From NCBI RefSeq assembly GCF_004193775.1, contig NC_041016.1:33589511-33653510 (forward strand): a stretch of 64,000 nt of DNA. The letters run 5' to 3'. Position 1 is the first letter of the stretch. Each line of letters starts with the position of its first letter. The notes under the pieces are model-generated. The model did no database searches. It was not told the origin of the DNA and saw nothing but the letters and a program-made list of their open reading frames with translations. The position numbers and the translations under genes are program-made. Below, in pieces: positions 31,053-42,940 of this stretch. The stretch is from Glycine soja (lineage: Eukaryota; Streptophyta; Magnoliopsida; Fabales; Fabaceae).

Positions 31053-32511
31053 GCACACTAGAATTGTTGCAGAAGGTACCTCAACATCCAGTTAAAGTTG
31101 CTTTCAAGGTTGGCTTCGGTGGCAGTTGAATTATAATAGTATATTTTCCATTTTACTTGTATATTGTGTAAGGTAAGATTTTAGGCGTACAATTTTTAAC
31201 ATTAGTACCTAATGATCGTTATATAAAACATGCATTCTTATGTAACCACCACCAATCAACGCATCATCGCCCTTTTGTTGTTGAGTTGGTTTCAATAGGT
31301 AATCCCTCCTCTGCCCATTGGGTTGCCAAAACAATGTGTCCCGGAGAGGGTACCACCATTTTAGAACAATGTTTGATATATTGGAGGGATTAAAATCGAA
31401 ATAGAATATAACTATAGTAACCAACATTATTATAAAATAAACCAAAATTTTGAAGGGTAGGGAGTAAAATCAAAACTGAGGTAATTATACGGATTAAAAA
31501 TGTATCTTAACATTATTTTTAATTGCATAACGTCAGTCAGTCAGAATCTAGTTTAAGTAATCAAATAAAGATTGTGATTTCATTTTAATTTCTATTTCAT
31601 CATTTACCGAACCTTAAAAAAGTGGTAATTTCCCGGATCTAGTCTATTATGGTTTAAATGATGTTTGTTCCACGAAATCCGGAGTAGGTTGTGCATAGAT
31701 TTCCATGTTGACGTCAGTTTATACAAAGTTTGCTGAAGGGATGATTGACGAGTAAAATAAATCCTGTAGCGAAAGAGTGATATGAGCTGACTAACGGCTA
31801 TTAGACATTATGGTAATAAAAAAAAAAAGCTTAATAAGTTGGATGATTTTGGACAAGCAGGCATAACAAAGAGTCAATAATTTATTGGTTGAAATTTATA
31901 TTTAAGGATTATCTATCCTGATATTATAGTTTTTAATCAATTAAAGAGATTGTGATAAAAAGTGTATTTCTAGATGTGTACTCTATGCACAAGGCATCAA
32001 CAGTGGTGACTCTACAAAATATAATCCGAGGAGCCAATATAGTTGACGTCATACATTAATTATTTAAAAAAAACATGTAAACTCAAATGATTATAGAATA
32101 AATTTGTCTTTTTCTTAAAGCGTCAATCGTATTGATTTTTTGTTGTGTCTACGAGTAATAAATCACCTACTTTAGGTAAATAGTTTTTTTTTTTTGGTAT
32201 TTTAGTTTGGTAATTAGTTTTTTTAATTACCATAATGGTCAAAATGTCCTAGTTTTCTTTTTTTCTTTCCATAGCAAGATCATGTGGAAAGAAAAAAGAA
32301 AAGTTGAATATAAAACTGTTAAAAGTTTCACAAATTGTCCTCACACTTTTTTTTGCAATCTACGGTTACAATAGAACATGGAGACATGTTGAGGTACATT
32401 TAGAAGATATTTTTTTAATAATAGAACTAGTATGTTGACCCATGTCATACATCTCATGCACATGCATTGAAAATGACTTGTAAATATATGTTTTAATTAT
32501 AAGTTGATTGT
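31053..32511. other. 3' UTR and intergenic DNA
   Basis: The first few hundred bases include the SH2 3' untranslated region. The rest is AT-rich with T-runs (32185-32225) and no recognised gene or repeat. Confidence 0.5.
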
Positions 32512-33720
32512 TGTAAGGAAGTAGCATGAAATGCTAAGAAATAAGAGAAAATCATTCCTGGAAAAATTTACAAGATTTTGAGTTATCCAGTTTGAAAAAT
32601 GAAGATAGCTCAAAGTTCACTTTCATCCTACAATTCCAAGTCTAATATGAACATAATAAGCTGGATTATTGCAAGTAAAATTTCAAAGTAAGAAACATCA
32701 GGAGAAAATCACTCCTTAAATATTTTCTAAGATTTTGAGTTATCTAGTTTGGAGATGAGCGAAGCCCAAACTTCGCACTCTCGTCCTCCAATTCCCAATT
32801 GCACTTCAAAGAACGAAACATGTTGGATTATTGGAAGGAAGCACCATTCCATGCTAGGAAACACTAGGAGAAAATCACTCTTTAAAAAGTTTAAAAGATT
32901 TTAAGTTATCTAGTTTGGTAGATGAAGGAAACCTAAAGTTCTTGCTTTCATCATGCATTTCTAAGTTGGGCTACAATGAACAAAGAATAGCTGGATTATT
33001 GCAAGGAAGTAACATTTCATGCTAAGAAACACTAGAGAAAAACAACTTCTTAAAAAGTTTACAAGATTTTGAGTTATCTAGTTTGGTAAATGAAGGAAGT
33101 CTAAACTTCTCGCTTTCGTCCTGGAGTTCCAAGTTGGACTACAATGAAAGAAACAAGCTAGATTATTGCAAAGAAGTAGCATTCAATGCTAGGAAACACT
33201 AAGAGAAAACAATTCCTTAAACGGTCTCGAGATTTTGAGTTATCTAGTTTGGTAAATGAAGGAAGTCCAAACTTCTCACTTTCGTCTTGTAGTTCTAACT
33301 TGGACTACAATGAACGAAAGAAGCTAGATTATTGCAAGGAAGTAAAATTTCATACTAGAAAACAACTCCTTAAAAAGCTTATAAGATTTTGACTTATCTA
33401 GTTTTGTAGATAAAGGAAGCCCAAAGTCTCCACTTTCATGTTGCAACTCCAAGATGAGTTATATTGAACTAAACAAGTTGGATTATTGTAAGGAAGTAAC
33501 ATTCCATGCTAGGAAACACTAGGAGAAAATAAATCCTTAAATTTACAAGATTTTGACTTATCTAGTTTAGTAAATAAAGGAAGCCCAAATTTTCCACTTT
33601 CGTCCTATAGTTCCAAGTTGGGTTACAATGAAAGAAACAAGCTAGATTATTGCAAGGAAGTAGAATTCCATGCTAGGAAACACTAGGAGAAAACAACTTT
33701 AAAAGTTTCCAAAATATTGA
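32512..33720. repeat. Satellite-like tandem array, segment 1 (unit about 165 bp)
   Basis: Units share gattattgcaaggaagtaac, attccatgctaggaaacact, caagattttgagttatctag and ttccaagttgggctacaatg. Spacing measured at the gattattg block is 167, 166, 154 and 164 bp. About seven units are seen. Divergence between units is moderate, with no coding constraint. Confidence 0.9.
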
Positions 33721-34795
33721 TGTTGAACAAGTGGCCTCAATAACTTAAGAGGGGGGTGAATTAATTTTTCACTAACAAACTTTTAACCCCCTTCTAAATG
33801 ATAGGCTCAGAATGTAGAAGAAGAAGCAACAATCAATTTAAAAATATTCTTTAAACATGTAAGAAAAAATTGATTGCAATAAAATAAATGAGATAAGGGA
33901 AGAGAGAAATGCAAACTTGATTTATACTAGTTCGGCCACTTCCCGTGCCTACATCTAGTCCTCAAGCAACCCACTTGAGATTTTCTACTATCTTTGTAAA
34001 AAAAATCATTTTTACAACTTCTGAACAGTCAAGGAATCCCTTTCCCTTGGGTTTAGGAAACTCACAATTCAAGAGACAATCAGTTTCTTGATTACAATTG
34101 ACTTTCTAAGAAGAACAGAAAGATTTCTCTCCTTTAGAGTGGATAATACAATTTGAAGTTCCTGGATGAACTCTCAATAGATTTACAAGTGTTTGCCCAA
34201 GAGTTGTTGAGAGAGTATTTGACAATGAAGTTCTCTTGGAATATCTCTCTCCTGCTTTTTGAAATCAGACACACACATATATAGGCCCTTCGTGCCTTTT
34301 CAAAATGATTTGAAGAGATGTGTTTTTTCAAAAAGTTTTTTTTGAATTTTTTCACTGGTAATCGATTACAGGTTTCTGGTAATCGATTACACAATTATGT
34401 TTTGAATGGTCATGAATTTTGAATTTGAATTTCAAGAGTTTTGTTGCTGGTAATCGACTATAAACATCTGGTAATCGATTATAGGTTCAAAATTCAAATT
34501 CAAAACCCTTTTTAACAACTATTTTTCAAAATTCAAATTCAAAACCCTTTTTAACAACTATTTTTCAAAATTGTCTTCTGGTAATCGATTACACTGCCTA
34601 GTAATTGATTACCAGAGCCTTGGATGTCTTGGAAACACTTTGTTTTGAGGTAAGGCTTGATCTTTAGTTAATCTTGAAGCAAGGCTTTGTTTGTTGAAGC
34701 AACCTTGTATTAATCTTGAAGCAATGTTTATCCTTTGAAGCAACCTTGTTTGATTTTTCTTTGGCATCATCAAAATCATGTATTCATACATTCAC
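33721..34795. mobile_element. 1,075-bp insertion in the array, 6-bp target duplication
   Basis: The repeat TATTGA flanks it (33715-33720 and 34796-34801), and joining the flanks restores a normal array unit. It begins TGTTGAACAAG. It contains the known-looking legume repeat text aagaggggggtgaatt, and tagttcggccac. It carries several ggtaatcgattac motifs (34350-34620), a 43-bp tandem duplication (34488-34573) and a TATATA block near 34275. No coding is seen. The class is unclear: possibly a solo LTR or non-autonomous element. Confidence 0.7.
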
Positions 34796-35968
34796 TATTG
34801 AGTTATCTTGTTTGGTAGAAAAAAATTTCAATGTTCACACTGTCATCCTGTAGTATCAAATTGGGTTACAATAAACCAAACAAGTTGAATTATTTCAAGG
34901 AAGTAGCATTCCAGCCTGCAAACACTAGGGGAAAACCAATCCTTAAAAAGTTTTCAATATTTAGATTTATCTAGTTTAGTAGATGAAGAAAGCTTAAATA
35001 TCCTGATCTTGTCTTGCAATTCCAAGTTAAGCTACACTAATGAAACAAATTTGATTATTGCAAGAAAGTAATATTTCATGCTACGAAACACTATGATAAA
35101 ATCACTCCTTAAAAACTTTACAAGATTTTGAGTAATCTAGTTTGGTAGATGAAGGAAGCCTAAAGTTTTAACTTTTGTCCGACAGCTCCAAGTTGGGATA
35201 CAATGAACAAAGCAAGTTGGATTATTGTACAGGAGTAACATTTCATGCTAGGAAACATTAGGAGAAAATAAGTCCTTAAAAATCTTCCAAGATTTTTTAG
35301 TTATCTAGTTTGGTAGATGAGGAGTGCCCTAAGTTCCAACTTTCATCCAACATTTCCAAGTTAGGCTACAATGAAAGGAAGAAGCTGGATTATTGTAAGG
35401 AAGTAACATTCCATGCTAGGATACACTAGGAGAAAGTCGACCTTAAAAAGTTTCCTAAATTTTGAGTTATCTAGATTGGTAGAAGGAGAAAGTCCAAAGT
35501 TCTCGCTTTTGTCCTACAATCCAAGTTGGGTTATAATGAACAAAACAAGTTGGATTATTGCAAGCAAGTAACGTACCATGCTAGGAAAAACTATGAGAAA
35601 ACAAATCCTTAAAAATTTTACAAGATTTTGAGTTATCTAGTTTGGTAGATGAATGAAGCCCAAAGTTCTTACTTTCGTACGACAATTCCAGATTGGGCTA
35701 CAATAAGCGAAACAAGTTGGATTACTGTAGGGAAGTAACATTCCATGCTAGGAGAAAACCAATCCTTAAAATGTTTATAAGATTTTGACTTATCTAGTTA
35801 GGTAGATAAAGGAAGCCCAAAGCTTCCCACTTTCGTCCTACAATTCCAAGTTGACAAAGACCGCAACAAGTTGGATAATTGTAAGGAGGTAACATTCCAT
35901 GCTAGGAAAAACTAGAAGAAAACCAATCCTTAAAAATTTTACAAGATTTTTTGGACTTATCTAGTTAG
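34796..35968. repeat. Satellite-like tandem array, segment 2
   Basis: About seven further ~165-bp units of the same family continue from segment 1 up to the gypsy insertion point. Confidence 0.9.
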
Positions 35969-35973
35969 GTAGA
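35969..35973. repeat. Target duplication GTAGA of the gypsy element, left copy
   Basis: It pairs with GTCGA at 42936-42940 (one mismatch). Both lie in the ggtagataaagg part of the satellite unit. Confidence 0.75.
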
Positions 35974-37280
35974 TGTTAACTCGTTGGCAAGTGTACCAAA
36001 TTTGTCACAAGTAGTAAAGTACTCAGAAGTTCGAGTTTCGGCTCCACATGGACTTTGTTTGTACTTAGATTAATGCAAACCCAAGTTAAAAGCAATAGAT
36101 AAAGAATTAAAATAAAGATAAACAAATATATTAGATAAGATAAAGATTTAAAAGAAATGATAAAATATTTAAAGATAAAAATAGAAGATAGAGAAGATAA
36201 AATATTTAAATTAAGATATGATAAAGATAAAAGAAAATAAAGGATAAAAGATAAGATAAGAAAAGTAAAAGATAAAAATAGAAGATAAAAATATAATAAA
36301 ATCAGATTTGATAAGGTTGGGACCTGACTTGCCTTGTTTGCCTAGAATGTATGAGTTTATGATTTTTCTTTATCAATTTAGGTGATTCTATTCTACCCAC
36401 ATCTGTTCAATTACTTGTCCCCTGATTCCTCAGGATGACAAGCCTATTTTATTTATCTATCATCCAAATTCCTTTGCAAAGACTCAACAAATAAAATGCA
36501 TGAAGTATGAATTCTAGATGTTTTCAAGAATGCATGGACATAAAATTATCATTCTATTCTTAGCAATGATTTTTTTATGAAATTCTTTCTTTTTGTTCTA
36601 TTAGAAGTTACCCTCTTTCGAGCGTCTAACCCCTAAAACCAATGCACACATACCTTCTTTAAATCTTATTTAGAAATTACCCTCTCCCGAGCGTCTAACC
36701 CCTAACAGAATATAAAAGATAAAAGATGAATAATGCAAGATAAAAACAGAAAAGATAATAGAATAGAAAACACATTTGCATTGATAAATAGTGATTACAT
36801 CATATATCGCTTGGCTTTTAGGCTTGCCAGGCCCTAACTAGGGGTTTAGCCACTCATGGCCATTGAGGGCTTTATAATGGATGGGGTATAAGAACTGATG
36901 CGATAAGAGGAGTGAAAGAAATGGAGTAAATGAAACCCCTACTAGAGGGGGTTTTGTGGTGTGTCTCCTTGGTTTGACTCTCTTTTTATAGTTGTTGGAG
37001 TGGACTTGGACCTAATGCTAAAAATCTTCCTCAGTGATATTTTTTTGATATTTTTTGGATTTGTTTTGCTTTCAATCATATCTTCCTCAAACTTCCTGAT
37101 ATTTTGGATATTTTTTCGATCTTTTCCTCTTTTAATCTCTCATTTTCATATCTGCAAGTCATAAATAAGAAAAATATCAAATCTTAATATTTAAGCCAAA
37201 GATAACTGCTAAATAAATATTTTTAAAGATATTTTCAATATATTTTTATTATCAAAATAACTCATATTTAACAGTTATCA
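35974..37280 (-). repeat. 3' LTR of the gag-only gypsy (1,307 bp)
   Basis: It starts tgttaactcgttggcaagtg on the plus strand and ends cagttatca. It includes a purine-rich AAGATAAA tract (36100-36310). It has about 139 bp (36691-36829) that the other LTR lacks. Confidence 0.88.
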
Positions 37281-37499
37281 AAATCCCCCAAATTAAAACT
37301 TTGCTTGTCTTCAAGCAAAAACAAAAATGATAACAGGCTCCGAATGCTCCAACACTTTCAATAGCTGCTATTTTTTCAAATTCTTTCAACTGTTCCTTTC
37401 TGCATTTGCCATAATCTCACAATGGAAGCACAAACAACATCGAGATGAAAATAGTTAGTATCAGAAATCAATTAAGTTGGCTTGTGATCGAGGCCATAC

Positions 37500-38600
37500 T
37501 TGAATCAAATAAACATTAAAAATGCAGTATCTAGGAAGTGATCTTAGGTCGTATCCCAACGAACAATGGTCAACCAAACATTCATAACGAATAGTAATAA
37601 AATAGTAACGAATGAGGGGGTGTTTGTTTTTGTAAATTAAACAGCAAGTAAAATTGAATTAGAAAATATCATAATCAAAACACGTTGTTTCCCTTTGATT
37701 CACAAGCAAGTCTCTTATCCTAGGTTACGAGGATTTATCCTTTATCAGTTCAACCACTTAATCCAACCCTAAATTAAATTACTAAGCGAAATTTAACATA
37801 AGACATTCATTATGTGATTAAGAAACACATACACCATTTAATCATGAATGAAACAGATCGTTAAGCATGAACGTAAATTAAGCGCAAAGACAATTGATCA
37901 AGCACTAAGCATGCATAGATTAATAGCAACAAATACAGAGTAATTGGTGAAGAGGAAAAATTGAGCAAAATGCAATAGTAATAATAAGAGAGCTGTGCTT
38001 GATCCTCAAGAGAAAACAACGCTGGAGACTTAACCTTCCATTAATCAATAGCAAACGAAATTGTAGTAGAAAAGGAAGAAAACTAGAATTATTCTCCAAA
38101 ACAAAAAAAGCTAAAACGAAAGAGAGAGAGACTAAAACTAGAACCTTGGTGCTGTTATATAGTTCTCAGCCCCAAAGCTTACAAATCTGTTTTAAGTCCA
38201 AGCCAATAAATAAAATAAAATCTAGATATGATAAGATAAGATAAAATCTAGATGGAATAAAATCTAGATAACATAAGATAAGACAAGATCTAGATAAAAT
38301 AATATCTAGATGAGATAAAATCTAGATATGATAAGATAAAATCTAGATGAAATAATATCTAGATGAGATAAAATCTAGATAAGATAAGATTTGGTAGAAT
38401 AAAATTGTCTGCTCTCTTCAAGTCCAAGCCCAATTCGGGATTCAAACCCAATTACTTATAATTCTCCTGAAATTAAATTAAAAACACAAAATTAATCCAG
38501 TAGGCCCAAATGATAAAACTGCATAATTAATTTGATAATTAAGGCTAATCAGTAATTAAAATGGTGACAAAAAGGGTTAATATGATAAAATGATGACACA
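37500..38600. mobile_element. Probable solo LTR nested in the gypsy interior
   Basis: The block from gatcttaggtcgtatcccaa to gataaaatgatgaca resembles LTRs of another legume gypsy family (cttatcctaggttacgagga). It is AT-rich and carries a minisatellite. Boundaries and target duplication could not be fixed. Confidence 0.45.
38210..38405. repeat. Minisatellite of gataaaatctagat units
   Basis: The motif aaatctagat, with gataagata or gaaataat spacers, is repeated about ten times at intervals of 17-28 bp. Confidence 0.85.
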
Positions 38601-40070
38601 TAAGCTTGCCTCACTTTCCTCACAAAGGTAGTGTTTTTCTTTGCGCACAAGTGTCTAGGGTGAGTGTTTGAAATTTTACGACCTGCAATTAAGATTCCCA
38701 AATTTACACTTCATCTCAGTTAAAGCTATCCTTACTTACACTTGGTGGATTACTAAGGACTTTTATTGGCTTGTAATGGGGCTTGGCTAAACAAGAAATC
38801 ATGGTTTTTCTAGGATTTCAAAAATTTAGGATTATAAAAGAGCATGCATCCTTAGAAAAACTTTCACTTATTTCCTGCCTAGGCTTATTTATTTTTTAGC
38901 CTTTATTCCTCTAATAACACTTTTCTTCTTGGCACTTATGACACCTCTCTTTTTCTGCCCTTATTTCAATTTTTTTTTACCTTAGCACTTATGGCACCCC
39001 TTTTTTTATGCCCTTATTTTCAATCTTTTTTTTTATAAGAATACTTTGGGCTTACAAGCTTCTGAGGGTGTCTTATTGTGTGCTGCTTTTTTTTATAGGC
39101 AAATTCCCTTAGCAATCCCCCAAATTAAGAACTTATCATAACTTGAAACCCTTATACTCTCTTAGAACCCTAAAACAAGATCAAGGTTATCAAAATTAGG
39201 CTCAGGGGTTTATTCAAACAAATCATTATTACTTTTGGCTCAATAGGGGTGCAAGGGATAAATTCATCACAGGTTGGCTTTTTGGCTGAGTGGCTAAAAT
39301 AAAAAGAAACATGGCCTTGATCATATCCACCTTATGCAAATAATCAAATAGTATAAGAATGATGCAAAATTAGGAATTTAAAAACAAATGTTCTCTCATA
39401 ATTAAGTTCACACAGCTCACCGGGATAAGATAAAGTTATCGGCTTACCGGACCATGATCTTTTTCCATCACGCTAACCTTTTCTCGCTTTGTGATTCATG
39501 TTCCACTGTTTGACTGACTCTTGCTTCCAGGAAACCAGTATTTTCATAATTATCATGCAGCATTTCAAGTGTTGAATCCTTCAGAAAAAGCCTAAATAGT
39601 GACTTCACAAATATCATGTAATTTTTATTCAATGACTAAATTTAAACTACTGGAATTAAATTTCTGAAATCAAAATGCAAAAAATCAAAATAAAGAAAAG
39701 AAATAACACAACTATCCTAAAAAAACAAAATGCGATTAACTAAAAGAGAGATAAAGTAAGAAATCCTGGGTTGCCTCCCAGTAAACGCTTCTTTAACATC
39801 ATTAGCTTGACGAGTCAAATGCCTTCAAGGTGGCATGAAGGTCACGTAGAACACATCTTCCTTGCATTTTCGCCTCTTAGCTAGAGACGCCATGAAACTC
39901 ATGTATTCTAGAAGCACCTTCCACATTATTGGAAGAGAAGTAGTGGTGATCAAGGAAAGAATGACACTTAAGGCTTTCTCATGTTCTCCATGTCTTTCTT
40001 CCTTGACAATAAGTTGATGAGGAGGGGTATTGATTTGGAGAATGCTTTCTTGTTGAATTTCTACTTGTGA
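38601..40070 (-). other. Gypsy interior downstream of gag, no coding found
   Basis: This segment reads as non-coding. It contains gggttgcctcccagtaaacg, text I associate with the 3' untranslated region of such elements. No pol motif is found in any frame by eye. Confidence 0.55.
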
Positions 40071-41525
40071 TTACTTCTCTAATTGTTGTGCTTTCTCCTC
40101 ATTTCTTTCTCTTTCTTCCTTCTTTTCTCCTTCCTCATCACGCACATCTTCCTCAGTTTTCTTTTCCTTCTCTTCTCTCTCAGTGAAAATTACCTTGCAA
40201 TCCTCTTTGGGCTTCATCTCAGTATTTACCACAAAGGTTTCAGTGGGCCTTTCAGCAACTGGCTCAGCTAGTTGGCCTATCTGTACCTCCAAATTTTTTA
40301 TTACTGCATTAGTCCTCTTCATATGTGACCCGGTCTTTTGCATGAACTGTATAAGCAATTCTTCTAGCTTAGCGATTTCCTCCTGTAGGGTGGGCTCTTG
40401 GTTAGGAGGCTGATAAGGTGAACCTCCTTGGTTGAAGTTATTACCTGGATAAGATATCCAATAATGGTCTTGCAAAAAATTATCTCTCTGATAGAATCCT
40501 GATGGTCCTTCTTGGTTGTAGCCTTGGAATCCATGGCGATTTGGTATGCCCATGTAGTTTACTTCCCTCGAAGGATCTTGTTGGACTACGCATTGCCCAG
40601 GCTTGTGTGTTCCTCCACATATGTGGCATCCCCCTACCTGCATAACAAAAGAATGAGAAGGATTTACCGCTTGTAATTGTTGTGGAAGCTGGTTGAGGGT
40701 CTCTATTAGGGCTTCTATTTTTCGGGACAACAGCTTGTTCTGAGCTGATGTTGCATCTTGAGTGGTGAGTTCTAGAAGGCTTCTCTTTGTTGGTGCATAT
40801 GTGTGATCACGAAGAATGGCGTGATCACTAGTTGCCATGTTTTCTATGAGTTCCATTGCCTTCTCCGGTGTCTTTAGCTTGATCTTCCCTCCTGCGGATG
40901 CATCCTGTAATTGCTTTGATTGTGGTCGCAGGCCATCTATGAAGATGTTTAGTTGCACCGGTTCATTGTACCCATGTGTAGGTGTCTTTCTAAGTAGTAT
41001 GTGGAAATGGTCGAGCGCCTCGCTGAGGGATTCGTCAGGAAATTGATGGAATGAAGAGATTTCCATCTTCCCTTCAGCGGTCTTTGACTCTGGGAAATAT
41101 TTCTTCAAGAACTTCACCACCTCATCCCATGTCCGCAGGCTATTCTCCTTAAACGAGCGAAGCCATATTTTTGCATTATCGGCCAAGGAAAAAGAGAATA
41201 GATTGAGGCGGATGACGTCTTCTAGCACTCATGCTATCTTCACCGTGTTACAAATGTCGATGTATGTGGCCAGATATTTGTATGGATCTTCACTTGGTAG
41301 GTCGTGAAATAGATTCCCTTGAATCAGTTGGATCAAGGAATATGGATATGAGAAGTTGGCTGCCTGCACCTCTGGTCTGGCTATGCTGGTGAAGTATTGA
41401 GGTATAATAGGACTAGAGTAATCCCCTAGCATCATCCTCTGTGGACGATCTCCTGCCATTATGCGTTCTTTAAAGAAGGAATGTGCACTGTTCACAAAAG
41501 AAACAACTATCGTGCACATTATCAC
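40071..41525 (-). pseudogene. Gypsy gag, one in-frame stop
   Basis: The probable start is ATG at 41457-41459 (MAGDRPQRMMLGDYSS). Conserved gag blocks are PYSLIQLIQGNLFHDLPSED, LFSFSLADNAKIWLRSF, FLKKYFPESKTAEGKMEIS and LNIFIDGLRPQSKQL. A zinc-knuckle-like CHICGGTHKPGQC follows (spacing C-X2-C-X3-H-X4-C). The C-terminus is Glu/Lys-rich. A TGA at 41229-41231 interrupts the frame between ICNTVKIA and VLEDVIRLN. Otherwise the frame is open for about 480 codons. Confidence 0.88.
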
Positions 41526-41762
41526 AGAATAAAAAATTAAACTTAAATATTTTTTTAATTTTTAAATTTTTTATAAAAAAAGAAAAGAATAAAATAAGAA
41601 TGAATAAAGAGAAAATATTGAAAAATAAAATGAAGCAACTAAAAAAAATAATAGATAAAAAAGTAAAATAAAAAATAAAAAGTGAAAACTAATTGCTTTA
41701 AAATTGGAATATGAAAATAATCAAGTACGAAAAAAAAGTCCCTGGCAACGGCACCAAAAACT

Positions 41763-42935
41763 TGTTAACTCGTTGGCAAGTGTACCAAATTTGTCACAAG
41801 TAGTAAAGTACTCAGAAGTCCGAGTGTCGAATCCACAGAGACTTTGTTTGTACTTAGATTAATGCAAATCCAAGTTAAAAGCAATAGATAAAGAATTAAA
41901 ATAAAGATAAAGAAATATATTAGATAAGATAAAAATTTAAAAGAAAGGATAAAAGATTTAAAGATAAAAATAGAAGATAGAAAAGATAAAATATTTAAAT
42001 TAAGATATGATAAAGATAAAAGAAAATAGAAGGTAAAAGATAAGATAAGAAAAGTAAAAGATAAAAATAGAAGATAAAAATAAAATAAAATCAGAATTTG
42101 ATAAGGTTGGGACCTGACCTGCCTTGTTTGCCTAGGATGTATGAGTTTATGATTTTTCTTTATCAATTTAGGTGATTTTATTCTACCCACATCTGTTCAA
42201 TTACTTGCCCCCTGATTCCTCAAGATGACAAGCCTATTTTATTTATCTATCTTCCAAATTCCTTTGCAAAGACTCAACAAATAAAATGCATGAAGTATGA
42301 ATTCTAGATGTTTGCAAGAATGCATGGGCATAAAATTATCATTCTATTCCTAACAATGATTTTCTTATGAAGTCCTTTCTTTTTGTTCTATTAGAAGTTA
42401 CCCTCTTCCGAGCATCAAACCCCTAAAACCAATGCACGCATACATTCTTTAAATCTTATTTAGAAATTACCATCTCCCGAGGCCCTAACTAGGGGTTTAG
42501 CCACTCATGGCCATTGAGGGCTTTACAATGGATGAGATATAAGAGAACTGATGCGATAAGAGGGGTGAAAGAAAGAGAGTAAATGAAACCCCTACTAGAT
42601 GGGATTATGTGGTGTGTCTCCTCCTTGGCTTGACTCTCTTTTTATAGTTGTTGGAGTGGACTTGGGCCTAATGCTAAAAATCTTTCTCAGTTATATTTTT
42701 TTGATAATTTTTGGATTTGTTTTGCTTTTAATCATATCTTCCTCATACCTCCTGATATTTTGAATATTTTTGGATCTTTTTCTCTTTTAATCTCTCCTTT
42801 TCATATGTACAAGCCATAAATAAGAAAAATATCAAATCTTAATATTTAAGTCAAAGATAACTGCTAAATAAATATTTTTAAAGATATTTTCAATATATTT
42901 TTATTATCAAAATAACTCATATTTAGCAATTATCA
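41763..42935 (-). repeat. 5' LTR of the gag-only gypsy (1,173 bp)
   Basis: It is nearly identical in plan to 35974-37280 but lacks about 139 bp. The junction falls at cccga/ggccctaact (42480-42481). Confidence 0.88.
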
Positions 42936-42940
42936 GTCGA

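Larger units (their letters stand above)
35974..42935 (-). mobile_element. Gag-only Ty3/gypsy-type LTR element inserted in the satellite array
   Basis: The element is 6,962 bp with TG...CA LTRs at 35974-37280 (3') and 41763-42935 (5'). A primer-binding-like site lies beside the right LTR (complement of ccctggcaacggcacca, 41740-41756). A polypurine tract lies beside the left LTR (complement of aatcccccaaatt, 37281-37294). The order fixes the minus orientation. Only gag is present. No protease, RT, RNase H or integrase is found between 37281 and 40070, so it is non-autonomous or internally deleted. Confidence 0.88.

Noticed and set aside
31034..31129. Longer open frame in the last SH2 exon ([13 protein letters not shown]...)
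   Set aside because: It does not join in phase with exon 11 (donor at 30940/30941). The in-phase reading ends after RIIRSH.
40083..41046. Plus-strand open frames opposite the gypsy gag
   Set aside because: They are shadows of the conserved minus-strand gag reading and have no domain of their own.
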